A stretch of 64,000 nucleotides of DNA from Asterella californica (taxonomy: Eukaryota > Streptophyta > Marchantiopsida > Marchantiales > Aytoniaceae), in the NCBI GenBank assembly GCA_036924285.1, contig JAYKYS010000009.1, positions 16,740,001 to 16,804,000 of the forward strand, given 5' to 3'. Position numbers and translations under genes: made by a program. Every line of letters starts with the position of its first letter. Within the stretch, counting starts at the first letter, position 1. Shown in pieces: positions 33,241 through 45,193 of this stretch. The notes under the pieces were generated by a model that saw only the letters and a list, made by a program, of their open reading frames with translations, was not told the DNA's origin and did not search any database.

Positions 33241-33950
33241 TGGTCTCCAGTAGCTCAACCTCCAAGCTACTAAATCATGAAGTTTCAACAGAAACTTCCC
33301 TAATCAGAAGAGATGGTGATGACTGTACAAATTTTCAGAGAACTGAAATTTGTATATTTTCACTTCCCTCATGGTTGTCAACCCCCTCCACTTTGAAAAA
33401 TCCTTTCTCCCTCTTCAGACCTCATCTTCTCATGATTTCTTTTTCCTCTGATAGCTTATCAGGCAAGCTGAAACACTGGAAAGTTTCTCAGGAAAATAAA
33501 ATTCACAGAAAATCTGACACTGACTGTAAACTTTTTCCAGAGAACAAAATTCCTCAACTCTCTTGAATAAACCCCTCAACTTTGAAAATTCATTGCTCCC
33601 TCTCTAGACCATCTTTTCTCCTGATTTCTGTTGTCCTAGATAGCTTATCAGCCACTCTAAAACATTGGAAAGTTTCTCAGGAAAATAAAATTCACAGAAA
33701 ATCTGACACTGACTGTAAATTTTTTCCAGAGAACAGAATTCTTCAACTCTCGCGAATAAACCCCTCAACTTTGAAAATTCATTTCTCTCTCTCTAGACCA
33801 CCTTTTCCTATGATTTCTTTTGTCTTAGATAGGTTATCAGCCAATCTAAAACACTGGAAAGTTTCTCAGGAAAATAAAATTCACAGAAAAGTTGACAGCG
33901 ACTGTACAAATTTTCCAGAGAGCAGAATTCTTAAGCTCACAAATTTCTCT
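33241..33950 (-). repeat. 189-bp tandem repeat in the element leader
   Basis: AAGTTTCTCAGGAAAATAAA occurs at 33481, 33670 and 33859, exactly 189 bp apart. The linked GACTGTA box occurs at 33522, 33711 and 33900, with a more diverged copy at 33321 (201 bp away). There are about three and a half units between the primer site and ORF A. The unit length is a multiple of three. It stays open on the strand opposite the element, giving overlapping antisense frames at 33213-33566 and 33582-34028 with a 63-residue repeat. I regard those as probably non-coding. Confidence 0.85.
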
Positions 33951-34219
33951 CCTCTAATAACTTTTCTCTCCTCCTTTCTCTACAACTCTTGTTGCACCCT
34001 CTTTCAACTCTCTTCAAACCCTTTCTAAGTGAACAAGATGTAAAGAATGACTTCGAACGCGTCATATATCACTACGGGATACACGAAAGGTTCTAACGTT
34101 GCTAACATCGCGTTAGCTCTCTCTCCTCCCAACGTTCTCTCCATGTGCTCTCTCATAATCTCCTTTTGACGAATGTAGAACTGAACTCTAAACATCGTTC
34201 AACGATCCCTTCAAGTGAG

Positions 34220-34237
34220 GTCCCGGCAACGGAACCA
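34220..34237 (-). promoter_or_regulatory. Primer binding site, tRNA-Glu type
   Basis: The minus strand reads TGGTTCCGTTGCCGGGAC, four bases inside the 5' LTR. It is complementary to the 3' end of plant cytosolic tRNA-Glu (…GTCCCGGCAACGGAACCA) over all 18 bases as I recall that tRNA. Minus-strand DNA synthesis would start here. The tRNA identity rests on memory of plant tRNA sequences. Confidence 0.8.
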
Positions 34238-34241
34238 AAAA

Positions 34242-35156
34242 TGTAAACCCTCCGCGGTCCTAACGATCAACTACCCCCCCGATCTCTCAACCTCCACGAT
34301 CGTCATCCACGAATCTGCAACATGTCGGGCCTGTCTCTCACTCAGGGGTCACCTCTGATGGCTTTGATGGAAGCACACCATGAACTTGAAGGGAAAATGC
34401 TGAGTTCACTCATTCATACACCCACAAACTTATCAACTAAAAATCTCCTTAAACACATCAACTAAAATCCTCCATTATAACGACGTCTCTCAAGTTCTCA
34501 CATGCTAAAAATATCCCACACTCTCTATATTACTCAAGTTGTCATTACGACAATGTGAAAACAAGGATGAGGAGCTCTTCTCTACTCCTCTATTTATACA
34601 TTCTAGGTTTTTACTTTGGTACCCTCCGGTAACTCAGCCGTAACTACTTTTACCGGGTTTTACTAAGATATTACTTAAGGTAAAAGCATTGATCACATGG
34701 GCTTTTTACCTTTTCACATGGGCTTATTCCTTCAAAGTCAACAACTTCTAGAAGGATTCTGGAATATTCTCAAGGAATCTCGAATTTCCACCCCCCCTCT
34801 ACACTAGGACCCACTAAAAAGGAAACATGTGGAATCTCTTCTTGTTTTTAATGCCCACAAAGTCCACAACTTTAATCCAACCACTAATATCAAGTCAAAA
34901 AGGAGATAAGGGATACTTTCCACCCCCTTTCTACCTTTTAGACAAGATGACAAGATAGTAGTGCTCACTCTTTAGCAAATATCTGAATTCTGCCAAAAGT
35001 ACAGCTAAGTTTAACCATAACTAACTTTTAGCTAGTCATGACTAACTTGATATCTCCTAAAAGTACTTTGGCAGCAAATAAACATTCTCAACACTTAGTT
35101 AGAACTAAACACCTTACTAATAGACAAACTTCCTATGTGTAACATAGGTCGTTACA
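34242..35156 (-). repeat. 5' LTR, 915 bp
   Basis: This is the promoter-bearing copy for the minus-strand element. It has the same sequence and ends as the 3' LTR, and the right target duplication GTTC follows at 35157-35160. Confidence 0.95.
34590..34598 (-). promoter_or_regulatory. TATA box of the 5' LTR
   Basis: TATAAATAG reads on the minus strand, inside the LTR and about 350 bp before its inner end. It is the best core-promoter match in the element and would start a transcript running toward gag-pol. The same box lies in the other LTR at 26553-26561. Confidence 0.7.
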
Positions 35157-35859
35157 GTTCAGATCTGTGCACTCTACGTGTTGGTTAAGACGGTTCGTGA
35201 AGAGGCGGATCTGAGAGTGTGTTCTTGGAGTGTGTTCTTGGAGAAATTGAGATGCAAGGAAAGGGTTTGGAGTGCTTCAGTGACATGCGAAGAAGAGTTG
35301 GACATTTCAGACCGTTTTGGAGTCCATACTTGCTATCCTTGGATCCATTGGGATCAGAACGTCGAGTTCTTCAAGAAATTGAAGACGATACGAAGTTTCA
35401 TCAGACAATTTGGGAGTTCTGGGTGAATTGGCTCGCATGAAAACGCTTACGTCAGCTTTTTGCCGCTTACAACTTGAGGTTGGGTTGTTCTTCGCAATCA
35501 ATGAGCCAAGTTCTTCGTTCTTGGTGCTTACGTGATCAAGGAGTCTTCACTTATGCATAAGAGAAGACCGTATGTGGATTGGATTGTTGGTTTGTGTGTG
35601 GTGAGCGAGTTCGAGTTGCAAGGAGTCGATTTACGTCAATTTTTTTGCTTCCTGCGACCAAATTTCTTGTGTGGTTTCGTGAGAAGAACTCCAAACATCT
35701 TGTTAAGAGTCTTGTTGGGTTCAGGATAGCTAGATCTACCTACTAGAGAAGACGGATCTCAGATCAGATGATTCGTTTGGACGGTGTGCGTGATTCTAAG
35801 CCGTAGGAATGAGTTTTTGGAGGTTCGATCACCTGCGACAAACAATCGGCGATATCTCG

Positions 35860-36100
35860 ACTGTGTGAGTTGGGTTGGAGAGCTGATGATGAGATGATCA
35901 TTGTGACCATCTCGTCATCAAGTTCATTCGATTCTTGGTTTTAGATTGTCAACCGATCAATTGAAGTTGAATGGTGTAGATGTGACGTGGTGGGTATTGC
36001 AAATTATGATAATCATGGTAGATTGGCTATTTCTTGGGTTCTGGATCAAATTTCTAAGTGAAACTTTTCAGGATTGAGAGATGCCTTATCAGTAAAATAT
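35860..36100 (+). repeat. Inverted repeat arm, partner 38720-38965
   Basis: Reading the reverse complement of 38720-38965 gives the same order of blocks: GAGAGCTGATGATGAG-like, GATTGTCAACCGATCAATTG, GGCTATTTCT, TCAAATTTCTAAGTGAAACT and GGGATGCCTTA-like. The arms are diverged (roughly three quarters alike by eye) and separated by about 2.6 kb. Confidence 0.6.
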
Positions 36101-38719
36101 CTAGAAATTTTCATCTTGAATGGTCGTATAGGTTGTTAAAGGTCTTGGATCAAACCTACCTAGATCTGTAAAGCACTTAAGTTAGCACAGATTAAGATTT
36201 GATCCATATCAGAGAGTTGGATTGAGGTTTCAATCTGAAAATTGATCAAGATAGGAGTGACGGATCCAATAAAGTTTCTTGTGAAGTTTGATCATCATTG
36301 GCCAACCGAGTTGATAGAACTGAGACCTCAAAGTTCAAAGAAGTTTTTGTTATGAAAGAGTTCACATTTTCAGTCATATCTATTGTCATTTTTTGTTCTC
36401 TTGGAGCTATTAGAAAGAGAGAATTTCGATGTTAAAACTACGATACCAGCATAGAAGACAACATTGTAGAGGTGTGGGACTGATTTCATCTCTAAGTGAC
36501 AAAGGGGCAAGGAGTCGTTACGAATCAAGAGTTTACTACCTTATTGTTCGCTTTCATTCTGGTCTGCTGTTGTTGTGTCATTGTACTGTGGGCGACCTGC
36601 AGGTTGCTACAGTTGCTCCGCACCTGTCTTATGCCGGGTTGTGCATACATTCATACTTCGATAGCAACATGAGCAGGACTGCGCTTCTCAGTGAAGTTCC
36701 TAACTTGTAAGTACATTGGGAACAGGAGGTGAACGATGGATGGTGTTATTACGAGTGGCGAGTTTAGTTGATCGTGACCGTTAGCCCTGGAGTCCGTACT
36801 CGTGGTTTCCGCGTTGTTTTTCCCTTCTTCACTTCCTGTCTTGACAATTCGTCAAGAACATGATCGTGGAAGTGAGCCATTTATTATAGATCTAGGGGCA
36901 ATCTCTTTTGAGATATGTATGTTCCGCTACGTGCAGTCACCTTGTTGCCGTTATGAAGTTTCAGAAATGCGTTTCCTGAAAGTGAGTGACTGAAGCCTTC
37001 TGTCGGTACTCGTATCAACTACTAAGAATCGGATCTGTTCCTTTGGACTAGTACGATTATGCAGAAAAGAGGGGCCCACTTGTTTGGCGGTTTACGTGAG
37101 TTCAATTAACTGAATTAGGTTAACGTGATTGGTATGGATGATATCTCGAGGGTGTGTCAAGTAGAGGAAGAGGAGAGGGTGAGAGGTCCAACTGAGAAGT
37201 TGTGAGCTCCCAAACTCTTTAGGGAGGGAGAGATTAGGCGAGGGAATTCCGGGATATTCGTTCTTGGAATAAGCGTCATTTGTAGAATACTCTTTCTCAT
37301 AAAATAGATTGTGACGTTTATCCTGATGGTGATCATATCGTTACACGACTTTTGAGCTCGAGTTATAATTAGAAATGACGAAGAGGCGTACAAGCGATCG
37401 ACTGGGCTGTATTTATCTTGGCTGTAGATCACCATATGGTTGAAGGCTGGTCACGAAGCCAGAATCCAGCATTGGACTTGATCAGTGCAATGCATGAATC
37501 AATCAATGTTACGAACCTTCCATGCCCGGGAAGGTGCAGGGTAGATGAGGAAAATTTCAGGTCTTGGATGAGTATGGAAGGAAAGACCGCCACCTTCCTC
37601 GAGAGTAATGGTGCAGAAAAACCTGCAAAGATGAGAACGGCCGAATATTTGTTACTGTTGAATGTGTATCACATCTGATGACAATCATTGGGATAACCGT
37701 AATGCATATGTAGGCCGAATGAAATATTTCTTGATGAAGAGACGCTGTAGACTGGATAGTCAGTCAAATACTCGAAAGAAATATTAGTGGTAGTTTTAAC
37801 ATTCAAATGAACCTCCTATGAGCGAAAAACGAGTATGAATTAACATTAGCATGAAAAGAAGCTACAAATTAACAAAATAATTTCACGCATCAAAAGTCGT
37901 TGTTTGGATTTTCAGAGCTATCATATACCACCATCGTTGGTGTTATAATGTGAATTAAGTATTGCCTTGAGGCATGCATACCATACCTTGCTGGAATGCT
38001 TAAGAGACTAGGGTGTGTAGCAAACTGTACTGGAACTCAGTTGGCTTACAAATATGAATATGAAGTTTGGTTGAGCTCTGAAAGTCGTGCTTGTAAGAAT
38101 GTTGCACGAGAGCATCTTCCGGTTGTAATAGATAGAGTTGTGGTAGTTGGATTGACAGGAAGCTAGTAAATAGAGAAACATTTTTGGTTTGAAAGATTAA
38201 GATTTAGAGCCAACTTGTTCAAGCCACAAACCTCTGCATAGCCATATACTCAAAAAAACACGTTATACGACAATGTATGTCATACAAAGATCCAACACCG
38301 TACCCAGCAAGAGGATGTTGACATATTTTTTGGAATTAAGAAAATGCTCGCGATGTCTATTGAACTCAAATATATAGTGTATATATTGACATAGATTCCA
38401 CAATTAGAATGGAGGTCGATGCTACGAGGTCAGCATGTAGAGGTTAACATCTTGGAAGTTGACGTACCAAAGGTCAACATCTACTTTCTATTGAAGGCAT
38501 TCTGAGTCGATTTTCAATGTGAGATCATGTTATTGAGTAGCTTAGAAGATCTCTGTGACAAAGAGTTGTCTATTTGGTTTTCTCGTGGGTTTTGGTTGTA
38601 TTTAAGGAGAGAACTGTGATTTTGATCTCCATGCTAGAGTTATTATCAGTTTTACTAGAAGTTACAACGGTTTGACTCCAATTCTCTTAGATGTACTACT
38701 AATGGTGTAAAAGATAAAC

Positions 38720-38965
38720 CTTGTGCTTTACTAAGGCATCCCTTGATCTTGGAAAGTTTCACTTAGAAATTTGACTTAGAACTCGAGAAATAGCCAAAAT
38801 CTCATCGTTGTCACAATTCACAATATCTATCAGATCCGTCTACACTCTTCAAATTCAATCGATCAATTGACAACTCAAAATGATCAAGAATTTGCTACAC
38901 TTGATATTAAAATGACCAGCTCGTTGTTAGCTCTTCAACCCCTCACAAGTCTGTAGAAACAACCA
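38720..38965 (-). repeat. Inverted repeat arm, partner 35860-36100
   Basis: Reverse-complement counterpart of the arm at 35.9 kb. The clearest shared block is AGTTTCACTTAGAAATTTGA at about 38755. Confidence 0.6.
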
Positions 38966-39356
38966 AAAATATTACAATGGGTATGAATTCCTCCCTCCAC
39001 TCAATCGATCATATCATCCTCTATCCTCCAAGAAATCCCTTGATTCTTCAGCCTAGATTGTAGCCTTGGTCGATAGCTTTCTAACCATAATCTTCTTCGT
39101 TCGAATGGACTCTTGAAACCTCCCAAAATCACTCAAACATTGTGGAGAACAACTAGAACACCATTGGTCCAAAAGTAGACCAATGAGAGCAAAAAGAACT
39201 TTAAGTTTGTCCTTTTCTCACTGAACTCTTTCCACTAGAACGACTTGTAACACCCAAGGAAACACTAGACACAAATAAGACTAGAAGAAATTGTAAAATA
39301 CCTAAGATATGTTACGAGATATGTTCTCTCTGGAATATAAATACACAAAAACGCTC

Positions 39357-39690
39357 AATCAAAATGAGACAATTGAGTCGCTGACTAATACAAAGTGAAT
39401 ATTACAATCTAAAAATGATCTACAATGAAATATACAAGAAAAGAATGATGAAGCTATCACTTGGTTGAAATACTCCTCCCCAAAGTTCTTCATAATCCAC
39501 GCTCGATGATTGATCTTTGGTTTGCAGTGACATTGAATATCGATCCGAACATTGAAAAAAATATTGGCCAGATAGTTGAGGTCCATTCTTCGTTACAGCA
39601 AGCCCAAGTCTCTCTTTATGTAACAATTAGAAGAATCACCAAAAGTAGTAAGTCCATCACCTTCTCTTATGAATTCATCACCAAAATACA
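39357..39690 (-). pseudogene. Decayed copy of the paired small ORFs
   Basis: Module B starts at 39586 (MDLNYLANIFFN), keeps KNFGEEYF and, after a frameshift near 39450 and one stop, still ends IVIFTLY followed by a stop. This matches module B at 22683-22886 to its last residues. Module A remains upstream as YFGDEFIRE, a one-base shift, then VMDLLLLVILLIVT. The two modules are joined by TAA-CGAAGA-ATG as in the other locus. The frameshifts make this copy a pseudogene. Confidence 0.6.
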
Positions 39691-41376
39691 AAACTAATCA
39701 TTGTCAAAAAAGATCACGATGGATGCAATGAAGCTTGATGTGAAATGGATTTGAGAAAAGAAGATTCGGAGCTGGAATCAAATCTCCGTCCATAACCACC
39801 ACTTTTGTGGTTCTTCACTCCTCCATACAGACCACCACCGAGAAACCCTCACGAATCACCGCTAAGTGAAAATGTCTCACGAACTCTCGACACACCATCT
39901 TGTATCCGATTCAACGACAATGACCATTGAAGTGAACGCACATAGATTGCTGATTTGACATGTTTCACTACCATGTGATCACTTCAACAGATAATCATTA
40001 TCATGGTATCCATCACTCCGTTTGACGAGTTACGCGATAAGGTTCACAAAATATAAAAAAGAAATACAACTTAAGTTTTACAAGAATTTCATACAAGAGC
40101 CAAACCACAACACGACGGCGTGTAAAATATCTAGTTGAACCTAACAACATCAATTATAAGTAATTCATCTCGTGTAAGCTTAAGTTATGGACGAAATATG
40201 TTATTATGAGAAATAGATGGGCAGTTTACTCTCGTCACTATGTTCACTCTCAATATCATAAAGAGAAAAAAAATATAAAAAACATAAAGATCATAATCTA
40301 CAACGCAAGGTAGGAGACAATAAGGACTCAATCACACATAGTTTTTCACTATTAGTCTATCACTAGTTTTCTAGTTTTTTCTCTGAATCCAAAGCAGATT
40401 TACAGGTATGGAATACAAAGGTTTTTCACTCAAACAATGTGGACTGCGACCGAAACCATGGTCTAGGTTTTATGTGACTGAATAAAAGAAATTTCACTAT
40501 TTTACTTTTACTGTCACAGAAGGCAACAGTAATATGACATGTGTCAACATAGAAAAAAACTACTTTTCAAAAATAAGTAATTTTTTGTATTTAACTTTTA
40601 CTTTAAAAAAGCGAATGGATAATGTGACATGTTTCAGCATAGAAAAAAAAACTCCTAAATAACCTTAAGAGGTTATCCAAGAGTACCCTCTAGGAATCAG
40701 TTAATTTTCAGAATATTCTGTACTCCACTTTAATGGGAACCCAAAAAAATTGATATTGCGATTATTACGATATATTGCGATCTTATTACCTAACCTAGTG
40801 TCGGGTAAAAATTATGCGAAAAAAAGCATGTGCGGCTGAGACCTAATCAGGTAATCAACTAAGAGATTATAGAAATAGATATGATGAAAAACTTAAAGAA
40901 ATATCACACATGCGGTAAATCAAAAGACATGATTTAAGAACCATAAAGCCAATCTTTTCAAAGAAATTCTCCTGAAAATCTTGAAGAAATTGTAATATAA
41001 TGGAACTGTTTCTAAAGAACGGATAATGTATTGTCATAAATCAAATGTTTAACTGGAGTTAGCTACTAAAGTTCACTAACTATTACATTTTTTAATTTAA
41101 AATTCATGAATAAGGTAAACAGATATATAAGACAATATGAAACTGAATCGTCTTCATCAGCATTTCCTTTGCTATCAGTGTACTCTTAATGACTAATAAA
41201 AACATTGCTTTTAGTTATATTTCGCTAAACATATATTTTACCTGTATTTCTGGAGTCTGTTCAGCTCAGAACAACTAACCATAAATTTAGCCATGCCAAA
41301 CCTCCAAATCTGATTAAACTCTGATAGTCAACCGGAGGACTCTACAAGATCCGGTAAGCAACAGCAAATTTTGATA
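39691..41376. other. AT-rich intergenic DNA, no gene seen
   Basis: No coding frame or exon chain. A diverged local repeat is visible at about 40500-40650 (TTTTACTTTTACTGTCACAGA and TTTAACTTTTACTTTAAAAAA, each followed by AATRTGACATGT and AGCATAGAAAAAA). Confidence 0.45.
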
Positions 41377-41853
41377 CAGTCAAACTTCGTTATAGTCACA
41401 CCTTATATAATGAGAATTCTGTTAAAGTAACATTTTCATGGGGACAAATAATTTCTGTGTAAATTTATCTCGTTACAGCCACTATCACACAGCATATAAA
41501 CACATATGCACAGAAAAAAATACAAAGACATGTGATTATAACGAGATAATATTTACCACTATCACAACAAAAGCTTTTCTCGCTAGAATGTTTTCTTGCT
41601 TCTGCTTTCGTTTGTCACACATTGTTATCGTTTTCTTCTTGAAACACTAGACAAGGTTGACATTTTACATATCATTTACCCAAAACCCTATTTTCTATAT
41701 TTATATTTGTAAATTTCCTTTATTAAAATAATTATATACATATAATTTCACTTTCCATTTTTTCAATAATGTAATTTCAAATTTACAATCATGAAACGTT
41801 ATAGTAGCAAAATATAAAGTCACCAACTGCGTGACTATAACCAGGTTTAACTT
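41377..41853. mobile_element. MITE, pogo/Tc1-mariner-like, 477 bp
   Basis: The terminal inverted repeats are CAGTCAAACTTCGTTATAGT at the left and the complement of GACTATAACCAGGTTTAACTT at the right, 19 of 23 bases matching over the longest alignment. Both ends are flanked by TA (41375-41376 and 41854-41855), the duplication typical of Tc1/mariner and pogo elements. The CAGT...GTTATA end style also fits that group. There is no transposase inside, so it is a non-autonomous element. Confidence 0.75.
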
Positions 41854-43324
41854 TACAACTTTGGATGATAGGTGTTAAGACTAGTCTGGTCACGAAGTAC
41901 GTAAGTGCGATGACACCACTTTCCCTTTGGAGCTGAGCATCACAGTCCTGGTATTGAATCGCCAGCCCTGCTCTTGCTCTTATCTGAGTGTCTTGGCAAA
42001 CTTGAGACACTTACTCGACCTTGTTAGAACAAGAACTTGGTCTTACTTTAACTCAGACTTCAGAATGAAGCAGTTTTAGTGACACACTTCGCTTGCTTGA
42101 ATCCAGAACTATTATACCACTTGAAAGCCCATACCGCACAGAAAGGTAAATGGAAAAGGGAAAAAGTAGATAATAAATAAGGCAGGGAACAAAACCTTGA
42201 TCTGGCATTCACGAACAACTATACACCAGCGCCAGATTTCAGAGGCGGAATGAAGATAAAGTTTGCTCATCAACATGCCGAAGTGTATTCTACCGGAACA
42301 TGAAGTACTGACATGTTTTCATTCTCTTGAACATGATGCTTATGCTATTTCTGGGGTCGAGTGGTCGGTGATCGTCAAGATGATGTTGCTGTACTGTAAA
42401 CAACACATAAAGAGAATCACCAAGTACTATGACAAGAAATTACCATTACTTCGAATGATGATGATGCCTACAGCGATATATATATATATCTACATACCTC
42501 ACACAATCCTATAGCTTACCGAACAGATTGGGGTGCTCGATTTCGAAATCATAGTTTGTCTGCAGAGTGTTGCTGTTGATGTGATTGTAGTGGTGTCGAC
42601 GCCTTTACAACATTCACAACTGCATCATGAATAAGACTAGGAATAAGTTCATAACCACATCATCACCGAACGAATCTCATCAGTTCTGACAGCGTGACCA
42701 CATCTTTAGGACGTGAAACCTAGAAAGGCAATTAGAAACAGCTCTAAAGGCATCTCAGGAATTTCTTTACAGAGAGCTCTCACCAGGCAAAGTAGCTATA
42801 CTTCACACCTGAAGGCCTGAACGTATGAGTGAACGGTAGCTACCTCCATTAGTATACTCATGATGCTAGACCAAAGATGACAGGACGGATATGCTCCATA
42901 ACGCAAGCTGTGGTATGGATAGGGACTAACCACGAACAAAAATTGTAGATCCCTTTTCTCACAGATCCACTCACTCTTTTCATATATGGATGTAAGAAGA
43001 AGTGGTAACATCAAAACTAAAGCTCAAATTTTCTCTATATTTGAAAAGAACAAGATAACTTTTTGTCGAGGATATTCTACGTTTCTCGTGTCGTTATTAT
43101 GATATTTTCCTATGTTGAACTTCTCTCAAACATGCAATGCGGTTGATTTAAGGGGTATTCACCGAAGTTTTGCCCAAGCTATCTTCAAAATATGGGACAA
43201 GGAACACATTAGTACTCAGCAACTGATATGCTGATTTTAAATTTTTTTCTCATATCAGAAATTTACATGACATTTTAAAGAAAAAGAACATTCAGTGGGT
43301 AGTGCATTAAGTTCTAGCTAATAT
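41854..43324. other. Intergenic, nothing recognised
   Basis: No gene evidence. A short TA microsatellite lies at about 42476-42490. Confidence 0.4.
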
Positions 43325-43560
43325 TTTTATAGTAACCGGAATTAGATTTCTATAGTGTAACATAAAAATACAAAAAACTTTATAGTAATCGAGTTCGGTT
43401 ACTATATTGTTACAGAAACTAAAATTTTGATAACTATAACCACAATAGTAATCAATCTTAGTTATTATAACACATAGTATCAAAAATAGAAATCAAATTT
43501 TGATTACTATCAATACAATAGTAACGGAAGTCGGTTACTATCTGCTAATATCAGTATATC
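43325..43560. repeat. Array of ATAGTAAC / GTTACTAT hairpin units
   Basis: The octamer ATAGTAAC or a near form and its complement alternate along about 230 bp: 43331, 43382-43405, about 43445, 43503-43510 and 43518-43541. The last forms ATAGTAAC, an 8-base loop, then GTTACTAT; the one at 43382 is nearly the same. It looks like a minisatellite of short palindromes or a foldback-type MITE remnant. Confidence 0.65.
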
Positions 43561-45030
43561 ATTTATTGATTACTGATAACTACTCACTCCTTCCAAAAAA
43601 TACCTTCTCTTTCAAAAAAATACTTTCTCTTTCTCTTCTGAATGGTTGCAAAATGAAATTTTGATTGATATTACTTTATAAAACTTTTTGAGATCAAAAG
43701 AAAACTATTTAGTACCATCCTACATGGTTCTTCTCTAATCCGACTTGTGTGCTTACATGGATGAGCCAAGAGCTAATTTAATAGAATATCCTCTTGGATC
43801 CAGCTCACAAGATGACCCATGAATCCTCATTTAGTAAAGTATTTATATGAAAGAGAAACCAAAAAAGAGTGTTCTTGTGTTGAAATGATCATCATTTTTG
43901 AGAAAAAAGAATCCAATCCACGATGATGAGTTTAAACCATAGAGTATTCTTGTGCAAATGATCATTAATTTGTTGAGCAAAGGTTCGGTTGACAAGGATG
44001 AGTTTAATCCATGTTTGATGACTTGATTCTTATTCTACAAGATTATGGTCTTGAATGTTATCGTATTGTATTTGCGTAAAGAGTGTCCAAGAAAGTGTGA
44101 AGTTCATGACTATGGAGATATCATGTGCACAATAGACGAGAAGAGAACACAAGAACAACATTCTCTAGAAATATCAAATACTGGTTTATATACATTATCA
44201 TCTTTTTTCTATAACCACAAAATTTATGAACAGACCAGCGTAGTTTGTAATCTTCACCTAGGACACTTAAAAACTCAGTGAATCAACTCCTAGGCAAAAA
44301 CCGCTACAACGTAGCTCAAAGCAAGAGAAAAATCCCTTTGCTAACAAAAGTTTTACAACAATGTCACACAACTCTAAACCTAAACCAAAATTCATCCGTA
44401 TAGAAGCTTGTTGCACAAGCAAGCTACCTACAAGTCACACATGACGTATTGGAACTCATGCGAGTTGAAAACGCCAAGATAGCAAAAGTTTAAAACAAAA
44501 TATCCATCTGAAAATGGTTCTCTTTAGCCAATAAATCTTCAAATGTGGATAAGATACTCTCTCTCTCTACATCATTGTGTAGGTCTCATCGAGTGGACCA
44601 AAATAAATTCTTGGATCATTGTAAATCGAGCTACGGAAGAAAAGTTATAGGTGTTATAAGATTATAAGTTGACACGTCATGACAATTACGTAGCATCCGG
44701 ATGCTGACATGACACATGATGGCATGTCACATGGAATTTTCTGATGAGAAAAGTGTTGATATAACACTACCATATAGATCGCTGATGTGACGATTTAAGA
44801 GACATGACACAAGTTGACGATGAGGTAAACATCCAGATACAACATGATATTGATTGGACATTGTTGGTGATGTGTTCGAGCTGACTTGGATTAGAGCAAA
44901 AGTGACAGTAAAAGATGATGTGGATTTAGAGCTAATGTGACCCAGTTGCATGTGTTGACATGTTACATGGCGCATGTTTGACATTTGGCAAGTTGAGGTG
45001 TCGGCACGTGTACTGAATCAAGATAACCAT
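43561..45030. other. AT-rich intergenic DNA, no gene seen
   Basis: A perfect 14-base palindrome AGCATCCGGATGCT lies at 44693-44706, within a stretch (44670-44980) rich in TGACATG/CATGTCA words. This may be the upstream part of an old LTR whose promoter lies at 45036. Confidence 0.45.
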
Positions 45031-45035
45031 ACAAG

Positions 45036-45043
45036 TATAAAAG
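45036..45043 (+). promoter_or_regulatory. TATA box of a probable old 5' LTR
   Basis: TATAAAAG stands about 160 bp before a primer-site match at 45194. This spacing fits the U3-R-U5 end of an LTR facing right, toward the gag and pol remnants at 49-57 kb. Confidence 0.4.
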
Positions 45044-45193
45044 TAGAGCTCGTGAGACTCATTGTCTATAACATCGTGAGTATGCGAATCTATGTACAAA
45101 TCTAGATGAGGTCTAGCGCAGATTTACTCAAGGAATGAGACCTTGGTCATAAAACGGCCATGAATTTTGTGGTTAAGTCAATTTGAGGTGGTT

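Larger units (their letters stand above)
26205..35156 (-). mobile_element. Complete Ty3/Gypsy LTR retrotransposon, 8952 bp
   Basis: The element lies on the minus strand. In its own direction it has the 5' LTR (35156-34242), primer site (34237-34220), leader with tandem repeats, ORF A (33165-32848), ORF B (32724-32233), gag-pol (32019-27133), polypurine tract (27129-27120) and 3' LTR (27119-26205). Pol order is protease, RT, RNase H, integrase, which defines Ty3/Gypsy. No chromodomain is evident after integrase. The LTRs appear identical base for base, all main ORFs are open, and a 4-bp target duplication flanks it. By these signs it is a very recent insertion and may be autonomous. Confidence 0.95.
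35157..39356. other. Intergenic, repeat-rich; no gene recognised
   Basis: Short plus-strand frames (such as 36429-36710 and 37418-37678) show no motif and no consistent splice chain. The stretch 35860-36100 is repeated in inverse orientation at 38720-38965. A TA-rich run lies near 38370-38400. Confidence 0.45.

Noticed and set aside
33582..34028. 148-codon plus-strand frame with a 63-residue repeat
   Set aside because: It is antisense in the leader of the Ty3 element and stays open because the 189-bp repeat unit is a multiple of three. No motif or start context.
36429..37678. Short plus-strand frames resembling exons
   Set aside because: No consistent phase chain, no recognisable motif and repeat DNA on both sides.
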